Both the position numbers and the translations under genes were made by a program. A stretch of DNA of 64,000 nt. Source: Molanna angustata. Taxonomy: Eukaryota; Arthropoda; Insecta; Trichoptera; Molannidae. The notes beneath the pieces are model-generated. The model was not told the DNA's origin, did not search any database, and worked only from the letters and a program-made list of their open reading frames with translations. Below, piece after piece: positions 1 to 10,739 of this stretch (position 1 is the stretch's first letter; each line of letters starts with the position of its first letter). The DNA is taken from the NCBI GenBank assembly GCA_963576475.1, contig OY754982.1, positions 3,458,701 through 3,522,700 of the forward strand, given 5' to 3'.

Positions 1-349
1 AAAATAAACCAAAATTTCAAAAGTTGATAACCCCTGACTAAATAAAAATTCACAATTCTGAGTATGAAAGTTTTGTAGGCCTATAACTGTTTATATATTC
101 TGAAATTTTGGGCTCTGTCAATTGAGCGGATCAAAAGTTATAAGGGGGTACGGACACACACACAAATGTTCTACTCCAAATTCTGAGTAAATCCATGTAG
201 GGGAACATATATGCTGCGAAGCCTCTAAGTTGGTGTTTTTAGCTTGCAAAAAGTCCACTACGCCATACAAAATGTTCCTTCATACACGAATTTCATTCTA
301 TTGAACGAATCGACAGCTGGAAAATATTTAAATAAAAAAGAATGTAACA

Positions 350-592
350 AACTCATTTCATGAAAATGTTGAATATTTTCCATACATAATTTGAAAACTG
401 TAATAAATTGATGTTGTGCCTTACGACAGGCAATCGGTATATTATCTGATAGGCTAAATACGAGTTTGCACGAATCAGGAGTTCGGCATTCTTCGGTAGT
501 TGGGAGATCCATATAAAGGAGTGTCTGGGGTAAGGCCGCATAATTTATAGAATGACTTGTAAGTGAGGAGTTTAGCGTCGGCCACAACCTAC
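350..592 (+). repeat. Dispersed repeat A, partial and interrupted
   Basis: Two blocks, about 350-400 and 543-592, match other copies of the same non-coding family at 7617-8118, 22350-22860 and 51815-52170. Diagnostic words are a CATTTCATGAAAATGTTGAA block followed by TTTTCCATAC, then a GTGAGGAG/GGCCACAACC block. The 140 bp between them are absent from the other copies and contain repeat B. The 109-aa reading frame on the minus strand here crosses both repeats and is not a gene. Confidence 0.6.
470..541 (-). repeat. Dispersed repeat B (about 72 bp)
   Basis: About 72 bp matches 13898-13969 in the opposite orientation with only a few differences. The shared core includes GGAGTTCGGCATTCTTCGG and TTGGGAGATCCATATAAA. 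No coding capacity and no clear terminal repeats are seen. It lies inside a copy of repeat A, so it is probably part of a small element inserted there. Class unknown. Confidence 0.55.
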
Positions 593-611
593 TCGTTTAA
601 TTGTATTTTCA

Positions 612-640
612 TTTTTTTTCGTCTCTATTGAGATGTTGAA
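612..640 (-). repeat. End fragment of foldback family D
   Basis: The sequence CGTCTCTATTGAGATGTT matches the outer end of the foldback at 8608-9418. Only about 25 bp are recognisable. Confidence 0.4.
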
Positions 641-1548
641 AAATTGTCGAAAAATAAAGGTTTATAAGTTTTGCAAAACTGCATGTCTCGTGCATCCTTG
701 GTCTTGAAAAATGTACTACTGTTGTACAAAAAATATGAACAAAAGAAATATTACAAATGCTGGTTTGTTGCCATCAGATAATCTCTTCCAGACCGCAGCA
801 ACATGATGCCTCAAATGAGTTTCAAATGAGAAAGACTCTACTAAATGAGTATTTCCTCAAAACTTCCTTCTTTTTTTTATTTAAATATTTAAATAAAACG
901 CGCAAAAATGTTTGAATAAACTAAATATATTTGACGAGGTAGATAGATAAGATATACAGTATGTTTCATGTGTGATAATTTGGGTAGCATATATTTCACA
1001 CATTTGCCACAGGGTGTTACATAAATCTCTTCTAGTCCGCAAAGTGTAGGAATGGTCGGTGATTATTATTACTCAACTACACCCCGTATTATATATATTA
1101 TACGTATACAGGATGGTACACACTATTCCATTTCATTCCCATTCAGATAAGAAACACATTTTCCTAAGATATTTCTCCCAGAAATCGATAGGAAAAGGTT
1201 TTTGGTTCGTCATATGGTATGAGCATTAACCCTTAATCTATTTCCCAATTTATTTCCTCTATATTCAACGATATACATACTATTGTTATGTCCAGATATT
1301 GGAGTAACTCAAAAACTGCCCCATTCATATCTTTAAAATATCCTCAACAATTTAAAATATCGTTTCACAATTTATTATTTTATATATGCGCAAAAATTAA
1401 ACCGTTCTTCATAAAATTTTAAAGTTTGGGAAGTCATTGGAAGATCTATGATATAAAAGAAGATGTCTTCACCAAGGGGTACAAAGTTTTCGATTCACAT
1501 AATATTGCAAAATGTAATTGTTTAAGTATTATTAATATTTTTTGCCAT
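641..1548. other. No recognisable feature
   Basis: AT-rich single-copy-looking sequence. I see no conserved reading frame, RNA gene or repeat boundary in it. Confidence 0.5.
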
Positions 1549-1935
1549 TTTTTTCTCAATCCAAATAGAGACGAAGTTGGAATACTATAGAAGAACCAGG
1601 AACTCGAGGCACCTACAGGGCTTACGACCTGTCATCGGCTGGTGGTTTACGTGATCAATTTATGCGTTTGCGCAACGCTCATCAATCGTGCTTTCTTATT
1701 GAGTTTAAAATTGCATTGATATACAATTTTGAAGGTTCTATATATTTTAATAATGAGAAACTGATCGTTTAATAATTACCTGTTTTGACATCGCCATCTA
1801 TGAAGTAACGAAGAAACATTTTTGTAACGCCATCTATTGATAAATTGTTTTTATTTTGTTAACAATGAAAGCAACAGTCCTTATTCATGAGGTGACAGTA
1901 TTCTCGCACAGATGTCACCCCTGAACTGCACCAGA
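1549..1935 (+). repeat. Family D repeat, copy 1
   Basis: A copy of one arm of family D. It begins near AGAGACGAAGTTGGAATA, continues through GGCACCTACAGGGCTTACGA and CCTGTCATCGGCTGG, and ends at GATGTCACCCCTGAA. The 8608-9418 element has two such arms head to head, while this copy has only one. Two CGCCATCTAT words lie in its second half, as in the other copies. No coding capacity. Confidence 0.7.
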
Positions 1936-1949
1936 AATATTATTTCATT

Positions 1950-2160
1950 TTTACCTACTTACGCAAATATTGGATTTTTTCCTTTTCAGGAGTTAATGAT
2001 ATTTTTTGACAAATTTTTAAAATCTCAATGGAGACGAAGTTAGAATATTACAAGAGAACCAGGAATCAAGGCACCTTCAGGGCTTACGAACTGTCATCGG
2101 CTGGTTTACGTGATCACTTTATGCGCTCGCGCAGCTTTCACTAATTATGACCCCGACAGG
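1950..2160 (+). repeat. Family D repeat, copy 2 (truncated)
   Basis: Directly follows copy 1 in the same orientation. The leader (GCAAATATTGGATTTTTTCC) matches the sequence outside the right arm of the 8608-9418 foldback, so the family extends beyond the palindrome. The copy stops after the CACTTTATGCGCTCGCGC block. Confidence 0.65.
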
Positions 2161-3978
2161 AAAAAAATGTAAACAGTGTTATTTAATTTACCATATTTGT
2201 AGCGCATTGGTAATTATGAATACATTTAAGATATCTACACTAATTCCCTAAATAAACTTTAACCATGCTCAAACCTTGCCAGTTTGTTATAAAGGGCTCT
2301 GATGTTTTCACTTCACTTGTTCATATATGGATACCCACCTATACTTCTTCAGGCATTTTGTGTTCGATTCCCAGCAAAGAAGAAATGTATTTCAAATTAT
2401 TTCTCGCGTCATTATTGCTTCTCTTGACTGAAATCACTTGTAAATTTGAAGAAATTGCAATAAAATTAGTCTTGCAACAACACACTGAATTTGATTATCA
2501 CTGTTTACGGGTGCAATTACTTTAGTTATTTAATTTTAATTTTAATAAGTATGGTATATGTTTCTTTTTTTTAGTTTTGTTTTTTTTTTAACTCCTATTT
2601 CTTTCTTTTGACACAGCTGAAAAGAATCCGCAGAAGTCTTTCCAATTATGAGTCAAAAACTCTGATAAACGCAACTTTTGTGCCAGGCTGGTTCACTATG
2701 ATGCTGATTGTGATATCAATATAATGTAAGTAGACCACAAAGGTTGAGTTCGAATTCTTCAAAAGAATTAGACAGATTATAAAGCGGCATGCTTTGATCG
2801 AGGTTCCAGTGTATCTAAACAAATCTTTTGAAATGGAAGTATTAACCTCTGTTTTATATGTATGTATATATTGTCACGACACCATTTCACAAATAAATGC
2901 ATCGTTTAATGTTTCTTGAACGAGTTTGCTGCTACAAAGCAAGTAGGTGCCTATATAGTAAAATGAAACTGAATAACCACGTCGTTTACTTTGATGGCAC
3001 TGAGGAAGCTATTTTGAATAAGTTGTTCAATGGATTAACGAAACTTCGAAAGTTTCAAAGATTTAAGATGTAAATCTTTAAACCAATTGACATCTGGTTC
3101 ATTTAGCATCAGTGCTTAATAGAGGATCAAAATAGTCACAACAACCCAAAAATCCTTGTGATTCCTTCTAATCGATTTGGACTGTTGTTTAAAAATCGAT
3201 CAATTGATGGGTTTTAATTTTTTTATTTGTTGAATAGTCTCGAGACAAGGAATTAATTAAAGTATACTTAGTTTTCAATTAAGGTATCATCATGACAGAC
3301 TTCATCAATAGAAATGGTCGATTTGTATAGACGAAGGTCTGTTTTTCATTCGTTGTGTCTACAATACATATTTCTTTTATTTAAAAGTTGAGAATAGGCC
3401 ATATTATTCTCGTTTTGATTCGTAATCATACTCGAAATGGATGGTTTTATTACCGAAAATTGGATATCTTTCTTTTTCAGAAAAGAAATGTTTCGAGAGT
3501 TAAATATACAAGTATGGGTTTATGAGAAAGTAGATACATTTTATATGCATTAAAACCATCGAGGCGTAGTTTTATTACGGATATAAAAAACATATATTTC
3601 TTTCTTGGCACACATCAATCGTTTTATATAGATCCAAGTTCTACCTCAAAGATCACGCATACCTTTGTAGGTATCTATTCATTTCTTACCTCTCAATTTT
3701 ACGATAATTCTGTTCAATTGTGTGGTTTCTAAGGTTGGGTTAAAAAACAACTAACAATATACGACGTTGGTTAAAAAAAATCTTGCGAGTTGAATTAAAC
3801 ATGAATTAATTATGTATACATATGTATGAGTAAAATTCAAGAGGGACTGAAAAAAATATGTATTATAACCGCGTTACGTGTCAGTAAGGGTAACTATAGC
3901 ATGCGTTAAAATGATTAAAAGGTGATTTCAAGTATCGAAAACCCAAAATTTGTTGATGTTTGCATTTCGAGAACAAAC
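2161..3978. other. No recognisable feature
   Basis: AT-rich, non-repetitive on inspection. An 86-codon frame at 2265-2525 (+) has a leucine-rich stretch but no family resemblance, no visible splice or promoter context and no second copy. I treat it as chance. Confidence 0.5.
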
Positions 3979-4150
3979 CTGGGGAGCAAGTCCAGTCAAA
4001 CTATGAAATCAAAACCCTCGTGATTACCCATATTATGGATATAATTATCATATGGAATTCTATATCATCTTAAGATATTATAAAACTCCATTATATAGTT
4101 ATATCCTTGATATAGGACACCATGAGGGTTTTGATTCTGATTTCAATAAT
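3979..4150. mobile_element. MITE family E, copy 1
   Basis: An imperfect palindrome. The left arm (GGGGAGCAAGTCCAGTCAAA, then ATCAAAACCCTCGTGATTACCC, a near-repeat of the other copies) is mirrored on the right by GAGGGTTTTGAT. The right terminus is missing. Related copies at 12295-12912 and 15834-16019 define the ends as GGGGGCAAGTCTGGTC. No coding capacity; superfamily unassigned because I see no convincing target duplication. Confidence 0.65.
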
Positions 4151-4160
4151 TTCTGTTATG

Positions 4161-4854
4161 ATAATGATTGCATAATGTTTGCATCCTTCAAAATATTTGC
4201 ATCCGTTTTATCTTTGGACTAAAAAAAATTGATCATATTTCTCATTACCGTAATCTTCTTCATTGGCAAAAGATACGACAACGACGTAATATACATATCT
4301 TGTCATTACTACATATACAATGTCCTTTAATCTTTAATACAAATTTACCTCAGTATCTCAAAGATAAATTCACTTATCTTTCAAGCCACGGGCGTCCACT
4401 TCGATCTGCTGAACGTGCTTTACTATCTATCCCTATTCATAGTTCTGAATTTTTTAGCTCTTCATTTAAAGTACATTCAGCTAGACTATGGAATAGCTTA
4501 AGTCCTGATATTACGTCGTCTATCTCATTAAACATCTTCAAGAAAAGGCTAAAGCAAAAATATTTATCTGACAACACCTGATTACATCTTCCTCTCCTCT
4601 TCCTTTCCTTATCCTTTAGTTTTCCTATCATTGCTATGAATTGTTCTTTTATGCTATCTTATTTGTTTTTTTACTTTTATTCTGCTGTATTTATTTATTT
4701 TATAATGTGATTATGTAACTGATTGCCATAGTACACATTTTGTATACTTAACATTTACTCTGGTTGGTTGGAAGAAATTGCCATTAGGCAATAAGCCCAC
4801 CAGTGTACAAATTTCATGTACAAGAAGATTCAAATAAATAAATAAAATAATGAT
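4161..4854 (+). mobile_element. 5'-truncated jockey/CR1-group LINE, 3' end
   Basis: The last about 130 residues of a non-LTR reverse transcriptase plus its 3' tail. The protein segment has the family pattern of NICIRFIFGLKK, a HYRNLLHW block, the R-P-L-R-S-A-E-R region and S-A-R-L-W-N-S-L, ending in F-K-K-R-L-K. The first codons diverge, so this is a truncated copy. The 3' UTR carries GGTTGGAAGAAATTGCCATT and AATAAGCCCACCAGTGTAC, followed by (AAATA)n. ATAATGAT at 4161-4168 and 4847-4854 may be the target duplication, although eight AT-rich bases could match by chance. Near relatives are at 18985-19753 and 19812-20569. Confidence 0.85.
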
Positions 4855-4954
4855 ATATAATTCTACAATTTATTTATTTTACTCCCGACGACCAGTTGAT
4901 TATAAGCCGAAACGGTCGTCGGGAGTAAAATAAATAAATTGTAGAATTATATAT
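4853..4954. repeat. Perfect 41-bp-arm palindrome with 20-bp loop
   Basis: Bases 4853-4893 and 4914-4954 are exact reverse complements (41/41), with a 20-base loop. The arms run from ATATATAATTCTAC to CTCCCGACGACC at the loop. The left arm abuts the tail of the LINE at 4161-4854. No coding capacity. Confidence 0.9.
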
Positions 4955-5170
4955 ATGTGTTCATATTCATCATTATCATAATGGAATTCTACAAATTAGA
5001 AGCCGTCACAATCGAAAGATTGAAAAGTGCGTTAATTTCTGTTATGTAAAAAAAAAATTGTTTTTGCTGTATAGAAAAGACAATTTTGAAAATATCTCTT
5101 TAGAATAAATATATTTTATAACAAGAGTTTAATATGTTTTTGAAAAAGTTATCAAACGCCGTAAAAACAA

Positions 5171-5222
5171 GTACAAAATAATGTCTTTTTAAAAACGGTT
5201 GTTTTTAAAAAGACATTTGTAC
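5171..5222. repeat. 17-bp-arm hairpin
   Basis: Arms 5180-5196 and 5201-5217 (AATGTCTTTTTAAAAAC) are perfect, around a GGTT loop. GTACAAA at 5171 pairs again with TTTGTAC at 5216-5222 after a small bulge. Confidence 0.8.
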
Positions 5223-6203
5223 GAAAATATTTTAGAGATGAAACATTTTTACATGAAAAGAGAAATGGTCCTTCGAGCCGGATATTTCACATTGTTACCT
5301 CAGAGTTAAATATTTTGTGCACCTCCTATCTTTATTTTTTCAGTCAATCTGTACCCACCAGGGTTCCATAACAACATGTAGGTAATAATTTTCAATATAA
5401 TATTATATAAGCCATTGAAAATAAAAGCCGCGCCGCGTCGTTATGGTAATTTTAGTTTAAAAATACAAGATACCTCCTGAAAGTGCGGCCTACCAGGCTA
5501 ACATGAAATGTAGGAGGAGAAACACGATAATATAATGATATCGCCCCGTCCAAATGAGTCAGCAGGAATATTTAATTCAAAATATAAGGGCGGTTCTCAA
5601 GGGGCGCTCGGCAACGAGTCCACTCGATGGTCGCACACTCAAAGTGCTTGTGATTTGACTTGCTAATAAATAATATTATTCCATTTACCCGCATAGGTAC
5701 CTACCTACCTACCTTAGATACGAACGTGCACTTTCTAGAATATTACGGGGATTTTATTTAAGAAATGCACACTGAAATATTTTCAACCTCCTCTTCAACG
5801 TGTTTCCCTAATAAGCATTCCTTATTTTAACGTATGTAGGTACACAATCATTTATCTTTTGCTGTTCAATAAACAAATATAGAAAGAGACTTCTTAAGGA
5901 CTTTTTCCTTTTCTTCAGTTTTGACTTATGATTTTTATATTTATTTTTTACCTTTTATTGTAGGTACCTACTTATTATGTTTTTTACTTTATTGTTCATA
6001 AATCTTCGTATTAATTTTATAATCATGTAAATGCCCATTATGGTGTATATAATAAAACAAATAAATAAATGAAATTGTTATAAACAAACGGTGAAAATAT
6101 TTTTTGAATTATTACATTATATTTTTTTATACATTGAAGGATTCAGATCGGTTTTATTAAAATTCAAAATATTGAGACAATATACTATAACGAATAGTTA
6201 TCA
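5223..6203. other. No gene recognised; contains a GC-richer unique stretch
   Basis: About 5410-5660 is clearly less AT-rich than its surroundings and matches nothing else in the window. A possible LINE 3' tail (ATAAAACAAATAAATAAATG) ends near 6071. No supported gene. Confidence 0.4.
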
Positions 6204-6317
6204 GCAAATTACTTGAGAAATCACGTGGGTTGCGCAGAGCGTAAATTTGGGCGTCTTGATTGGTTGGTATACGTGCAAACCGCCGCCATCCACGACGAAA
6301 ATTTTCAAGTAATTTGC
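6204..6317. mobile_element. Possible 114-bp inverted-repeat element
   Basis: GCAAATTACTTGA at 6204-6216 is exactly inverted at 6305-6317. AGTTAT lies near both outer sides, but I see no clean target duplication. The interior is GC-rich relative to its flanks. A MITE is possible; so is coincidence. Confidence 0.4.
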
Positions 6318-6764
6318 CGGAAACTAGTTATACCACATCAAATATTGATTTAACGAGTAGTGTCACGTTGCTCACAAATCAAGACTGAAAACAAAATGAT
6401 TTAATTGGTCAAACCCGGCAACTGCCACGGTTTCCAATTTTTTCTCCAATTTGGAAACGCTGTGATGAGGATTTTTAGGGAGAAATCCCAAGATGGAATT
6501 AATTAACGTTGTGGTTCTGATTTATTATGAGGAAGTGTTGGCTGGGATGAAGCATGTATAAAAAGGTTGAAGCAATTTACCTTTGGATTGAATAATTGAA
6601 GCAGTTGGTATATTTTGCGTAAAATTATATATATTTTTTTATTTACTTATTAATTTAACATACATAAATGGTATAAGTATTACAAGACAATTAAATGCTA
6701 TAAATATTGTGTGTGCATACATGTGTGTTACTGGTTAGTTGGTTCATCTTTATATTGTGTCATG
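6318..6764. other. No recognisable feature
   Basis: AT-rich sequence with no reading frame or repeat that I can place. Confidence 0.5.
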
Positions 6765-7470
6765 TCAGGTACCCCCGACGTTGACAACCACGTAGAGAGA
6801 GCCTCCATAATAATAATAATAATAAAAATTTATAAAGCGCCGTAGCTTATTTGTTGGCTCTACGAAACAAGGCAGTCTTAAGAAGTTTACCGAAGGTGTC
6901 AATGGTCTGAGCTCCACGTATGTCAAGAGGCAATTTATTCCATTTTAAAGGTCCGTTCACACTAAAACCGCGATCATAGTAAGCCGCCTTATTGACTCTG
7001 TCCAATTCTTTTAAAGAGTTGGTACTCTGTGATTCAGACGATCTCAGCGTAAGCTGCCTTCCCGATGGAACATTCCTCTGGCACAATTCCTGAATGTAGT
7101 GTGGAGCCCAGTCGTTCAGAGCTTTAAACACCATCAGGCATACCTTATAGTCCACTCGTTCTGGACATCTCAACCAGTGCAGTTGTCCTGGGCAGTGCGA
7201 AACAGCTCATCCACAGTTCTTATACCGGTCAATTCCCGGATGTTTCAAAGTCAAGAAAGTTACCTCCTTCCGACCCCTCTACGACCCTCGATTTTCCCCT
7301 TCATGACAAGCTGAAGGATGCTATATTTTTTCCCCTTAGAATATGGCCGAAGTACGACACTTTACGGAGATTATCATTGGTGAATCTCTGTTGGTGTTGG
7401 TTCTACGTAGTACCTCAGTATTACTGACCATGTCAGTCCATGATATTCTCAGCATTCTGTGGTGGTGATA
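6765..7470 (-). mobile_element. RTE-like LINE fragment, interrupted by another LINE
   Basis: On the minus strand, 7190-7470 encodes a degraded reverse-transcriptase C-terminus with W-L-x-N-I-R-E-L-T-G-I and D-E-L-F-R-T-A-Q motifs. The missing last residues (V-V-N-V-G-G-T then stop) are at 6765-6805. The two parts are separated by the CR1-like fragment at 6806-7188. Related copies are at 20960-21110 and 58045-58270, both also on the minus strand. Frameshifts and stops make it non-functional. Confidence 0.7.
6806..7188 (-). mobile_element. CR1/L2-like LINE 3' fragment
   Basis: About 108 open codons on the minus strand have the typical CR1/L2 reverse-transcriptase tail: Y-K-V-C-L-M-V-F-K-A-L-N near the start, Y-D-R-G-F-S-V-N-G-P-L-K-W-N-K-L-P-L-D-I in the middle and F-G-K-L-L-K-T-A-L-F at the end. 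The 3' end is a (TAA)n run at 6808-6828, as expected for this clade. It is 5' truncated and sits inside the RTE-like LINE. Confidence 0.8.
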
Positions 7471-7616
7471 TTAATTCTGGAGGTATTCTTAACATGTAAA
7501 ATTTTTATATAACTTCTAGTTTGTTTTGTTGAGTATTACCCTGACGATTTGCCTAGCACGATATGCGTCAAAAATAAATTATATCAAATATTATTCTAAT
7601 TGATGGAGCTATGGAT

Positions 7617-8118
7617 TCGCAATTTTTAAGGCAATTTTGTTATTATCATATTATCAACTAGTATCATGCTAAGATCATATTATGAAAGTTTCATCTCAGT
7701 GTATCTGTGTGTGTGCTGTGTAGGTACTATGTGTAATTTTGTATATATGCAATAGTAGCTTAGACCTCATTAGATTTTGTAGAATTTCAAAGTAACCCAA
7801 AGCTATGGAAACTTCTTCTTCATTTAGTAGACCTGGTTGACCTGTATTTCAGAAACTATGCCTCCTGGGATGACGAAGTCCAACTATCATCGTTCCATAC
7901 CCATATTCAAATTGCTATAATGGCACATCACTTTCACGAAATAGCATAGTAGAATTATCATGTTTACATAACAAAATATGCAATATATCAAAAATAATTT
8001 TACAAATTCATTTCGTGAATATGCTGAATATTTTCCATACAAAATTTAAATATTTTGTGGAGTGACATGTTAATGAAAAGTATGACTTTGGCCAAAACCC
8101 ATTCGTTTATCTTAAGCT
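7617..8118 (+). repeat. Dispersed repeat A, near-full copy
   Basis: A non-coding repeat of about 500 bp. It contains ATCAACTAGTATCATGCTAAG, a GAAAGTTTCA block, a short (TG)n, then CCTCATTAGATTTT, and near the end ATTTTCCATACAAAATTTAA and GTGGAGTGACAT. The same order occurs at 22350-22860 and, reversed, at 51815-52170 and 55205-55390. No terminal inverted repeats seen; class unknown. Confidence 0.65.
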
Positions 8119-8607
8119 TAAAATAAAATGAAAAAAAAATGAGTTTGGTTCTTCTATTATGAATCCAAGGTTCGATGTCAATTGGGGTCATGACATGACG
8201 ATACGCATGTCCCACAATTCACAAACCGATGATGTTTACCAACTCCACATACGCAAAAACTGTAAATTCACGGCTGTAAATCGTCGGCCGGGTGTCAAGG
8301 GGGCGGTTTCCACTTAATTAAGATCTGGATAATGGGATCGTGTGACGAGGCGGGAGATAGGGGTTGGTTTTTTGCAACACCCCACGGGGTTTCGTACTTG
8401 AAATATTATCATTTTCACTGTTTTGTTCGGTGAAATATTAAATGGATGAGTTTTCATGTGGCCCTATGTTTTTCGACGCCTCGCCAGCGAGACATTGACA
8501 AATATCAATAACAATTGGCAAAAAGTTACGTTTACTTTTCTATGAGCCAGTTCGTTTTTTGCTGGGCAAATTTTTGGCACTGGCACATTGGCAAATAAAC
8601 ATAATTT
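8119..8607. other. No gene recognised; GC-richer unique segment
   Basis: 8270-8400 is unusually GC-rich for this window (GGCCGGGTGTCAAGGGGGCG) and appears once. I cannot assign a function. Confidence 0.35.
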
Positions 8608-9418
8608 GTATTTTTTAAAAGATTTTTAATTATCTCAATGGATACGAAGTTGGAATATTTACTGTAGGAGAACCGGGAAATCAAGGCACCTACAGGGCTT
8701 ACGACCTGTCATCGGCTGCTCTACGTGATCACTTTATGCGCTTGCGCAACGTTCACCAATTATGCCTTTTTAATGAGATCCCTATCAATTCAATTTTGAA
8801 AGTTCTATATATTGTAATACTGAAATTCTTTTCGCTTGAAAATAAGGAATTTTTACTACAGCCATCTATGTGTGAAATTATGAACAACATTCTTATTATT
8901 TTTTTTATTTTTTTTTGTTGTAACGCCATCTATTGAGAGCATTGGTTTTTTGTAAATAATGAGAGCAACAATTCTTATACCTGAGGTGACAAATGCATTT
9001 TTTGCATAGAAGTCACCCCTGAATTTTTCTATGCGAAAAATGCATTTGTCACCTCAGGTATAAGAATTCTTGCTCTCATTATTTACAAAAAACCAATTCT
9101 CTCAATAGATGGCGTTACAACAAAAAAATAAATAAAAAAAATAATAAGAATGTTGTTCATAATTTCACATAAAAAATTCCTTATTTTCAAGCGAAAAGAA
9201 TTTCAGTATTACAATATATAGAACTTTCAAAATTGAATTGATAGGGATCTCATTAAAAAGGCATAATTGGTGAACGTTGCGCAAGCGCATAAAGCGATCA
9301 CGTAAAGCAGCCGATGACAGGTCGTAAGCCATGTAGGTGCCTTGATTTCCCGGTTCTCCTACAGTAAATATTCCAACTTCGTCTCTATTGAGATAATTAA
9401 AAATCTGTTAAAAAATAC
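8608..9418. mobile_element. Foldback element, family D (two head-to-head arms)
   Basis: A palindrome of 811 bp. The left arm, 8608 to about 9000, is mirrored almost base for base by about 9035-9418. The outer ends are GTATTTTTTAA and GATTTTTAATTATCTCAAT. The centre is a smaller hairpin around AAATGCATTTTT. Each arm contains GGCACCTACAGGGCTTACGA and CGCCATCTATTGAGAG. No target duplication is obvious, because the family sequence continues beyond the right arm to about 9480. Single-arm copies lie at 1549-2160, and a decayed two-arm copy lies at 58450-58840. The 66-codon frame inside is incidental. Confidence 0.85.
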
Positions 9419-9631
9419 CTTTGACTCCCGACAGGGAGAAAAAAATCCAATGTTTGCGCATATGCAATAATAAAAATATTCGAAACATAATAATTGGTCT
9501 TACTTACTATTTGTAATTTGTGTTTAATCTTGTGGCTATGGCCATCGCACAACTCTAATTGATGGTCATTGCCCAACTCTAATTGGCGGACGTATAAATA
9601 CGGCAATTTTGAACAAAAAATTCTTTCCGTT

Positions 9632-9799
9632 CAGGGGGCCTAGACAACGTGTCATTTAAGCTAAGCGTTATATCGCTAAGCGATAGTAAATGTATGAAAT
9701 TGGTCGCTATGACAACACGTGACAGCCACAAATTTCATACATTTCTATCGCTTAGCGAGATAACGCTTAGCTTTAATGGCATGTTGTCTAGGGGGGCTG
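9632..9799. mobile_element. 168-bp MITE with long inverted repeats
   Basis: The arms are inverted over about 65 bp, with CCTAGACAAC near the ends and GCTAAGCGTTAT and CGCTAAGCGATAG inside. The outermost bases are CAG on each side. The flanks do not show a matching target duplication, so the superfamily is open. It lies between the promoter-like box and the AATAAA of the LTR remnant. Confidence 0.8.
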
Positions 9800-10000
9800 A
9801 TACCCAACTGTGTGTCGTACTTCCCGTAAGTACGTGAATTTTAAGTGTAAATCTTATAAGTAAGGTATAATTTCAGTAGTAGTTAATTGTAATCCTTTCA
9901 ATTTGTTCTCAACAATAAATACGTAAGTTATCTTCAATCTTTCAATCTTAACCTGTCTTATGTACCAACTTGCATCACAGTATAATCATTTATTAATTTG

Positions 10001-10023
10001 GATTATCGCCATCCGCGATAATC
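10001..10023. repeat. 9-bp-stem hairpin
   Basis: GATTATCGC at 10001-10009 pairs exactly with GCGATAATC at 10015-10023 around a five-base loop. Confidence 0.75.
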
Positions 10024-10035
10024 AATTATATGGGA

Positions 10036-10133
10036 CTGTTGGTTGAACACGCTCATTAATAAAGAAGGCAAATTATGTATATTACATATCCCGGTTCGAT
10101 TCCGGTATATAGGGATAATTTGCGAGCCAACAG
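10036..10133 (+). other. tRNA-like segment with B box
   Basis: GGTTCGATTCC at 10093-10103 is a perfect pol III B box. CTGTTGG at 10036-10042 and CCAACAG at 10127-10133 could pair as a 7-bp outer stem, but the B box is too far from the 3' arm for a normal cloverleaf. A tRNA-derived fragment is more likely than a tRNA gene. Confidence 0.35.
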
Positions 10134-10245
10134 AATTTACACGTATGTGGTTTAGTGTACATTAGATCTAGTATTTGCATCTCTATTGATCTACACGCCA
10201 CATGCGTGTAAGCCCCCATATTGGTGACCCCGGCGTGCCAGACTT

Positions 10246-10735
10246 CATACTAAGCCAGTTTTTGTATGGCCGAAAATTACTTAGTATGGATTTTACTCGT
10301 ATTTTAAATAGTAAGTAAGACCCATTTAGCAGATAGCTTTGAAATGCGTTGTTAGTTTTGTGGAATTAAAGTGTTTGTTTCAAGTCAATCTAAGGATTGT
10401 GACCCACAGGAAGTAGATTTACAAGACCGACTCTTAATTTATAAGACATCGACAAATATAATTTGTATTCATATTTTATTTCTCTACAAAGCGAATTCAC
10501 CCAATTATTGAATATGGTAGCCACTTCTTGAGTAGCGCCCCCCAACACTACTGAATACCCTCGATGCTGTATAAAAGCGTGCTGTACGTCTAATTGATGA
10601 CCCATCATTTACTGATGGATGGCAATCATTAGACTACAGACACAAAGTCGGTATTATAAATTTATTCTATATATAATACCACGGAATATGCTCAAAAGAA
10701 CTTACATCCCTGGTCCCTCTTCCACCCATTCACAA
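10246..10735. other. No recognisable feature
   Basis: I see no repeat or conserved coding signal here. A 72-codon minus-strand frame at 10390-10608 matches no family I know. Confidence 0.4.
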
Positions 10736-10739
10736 TAGA

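Larger units (their letters stand above)
9419..10245 (+). mobile_element. Decayed LTR/leader of an LTR retrotransposon
   Basis: The order of signals suggests an LTR followed by its leader. There is a GTATAAATACGGC promoter-like box at about 9592-9604, TTCCGTTCAG about 25 bases downstream, AATAAA near 9914, and TTGGTGACCCCGGCGTG at about 10211-10227. The last resembles the start of many insect Ty3/gypsy leaders, next to the primer-binding site. No gag or pol follows. A small MITE interrupts it at 9632-9799. The retrotransposon assignment is an inference from these signals only. Confidence 0.45.

Noticed and set aside
2265..2525. 86-codon plus-strand frame with a leucine run
   Set aside because: Could mimic a membrane segment, but no family resemblance or gene context.
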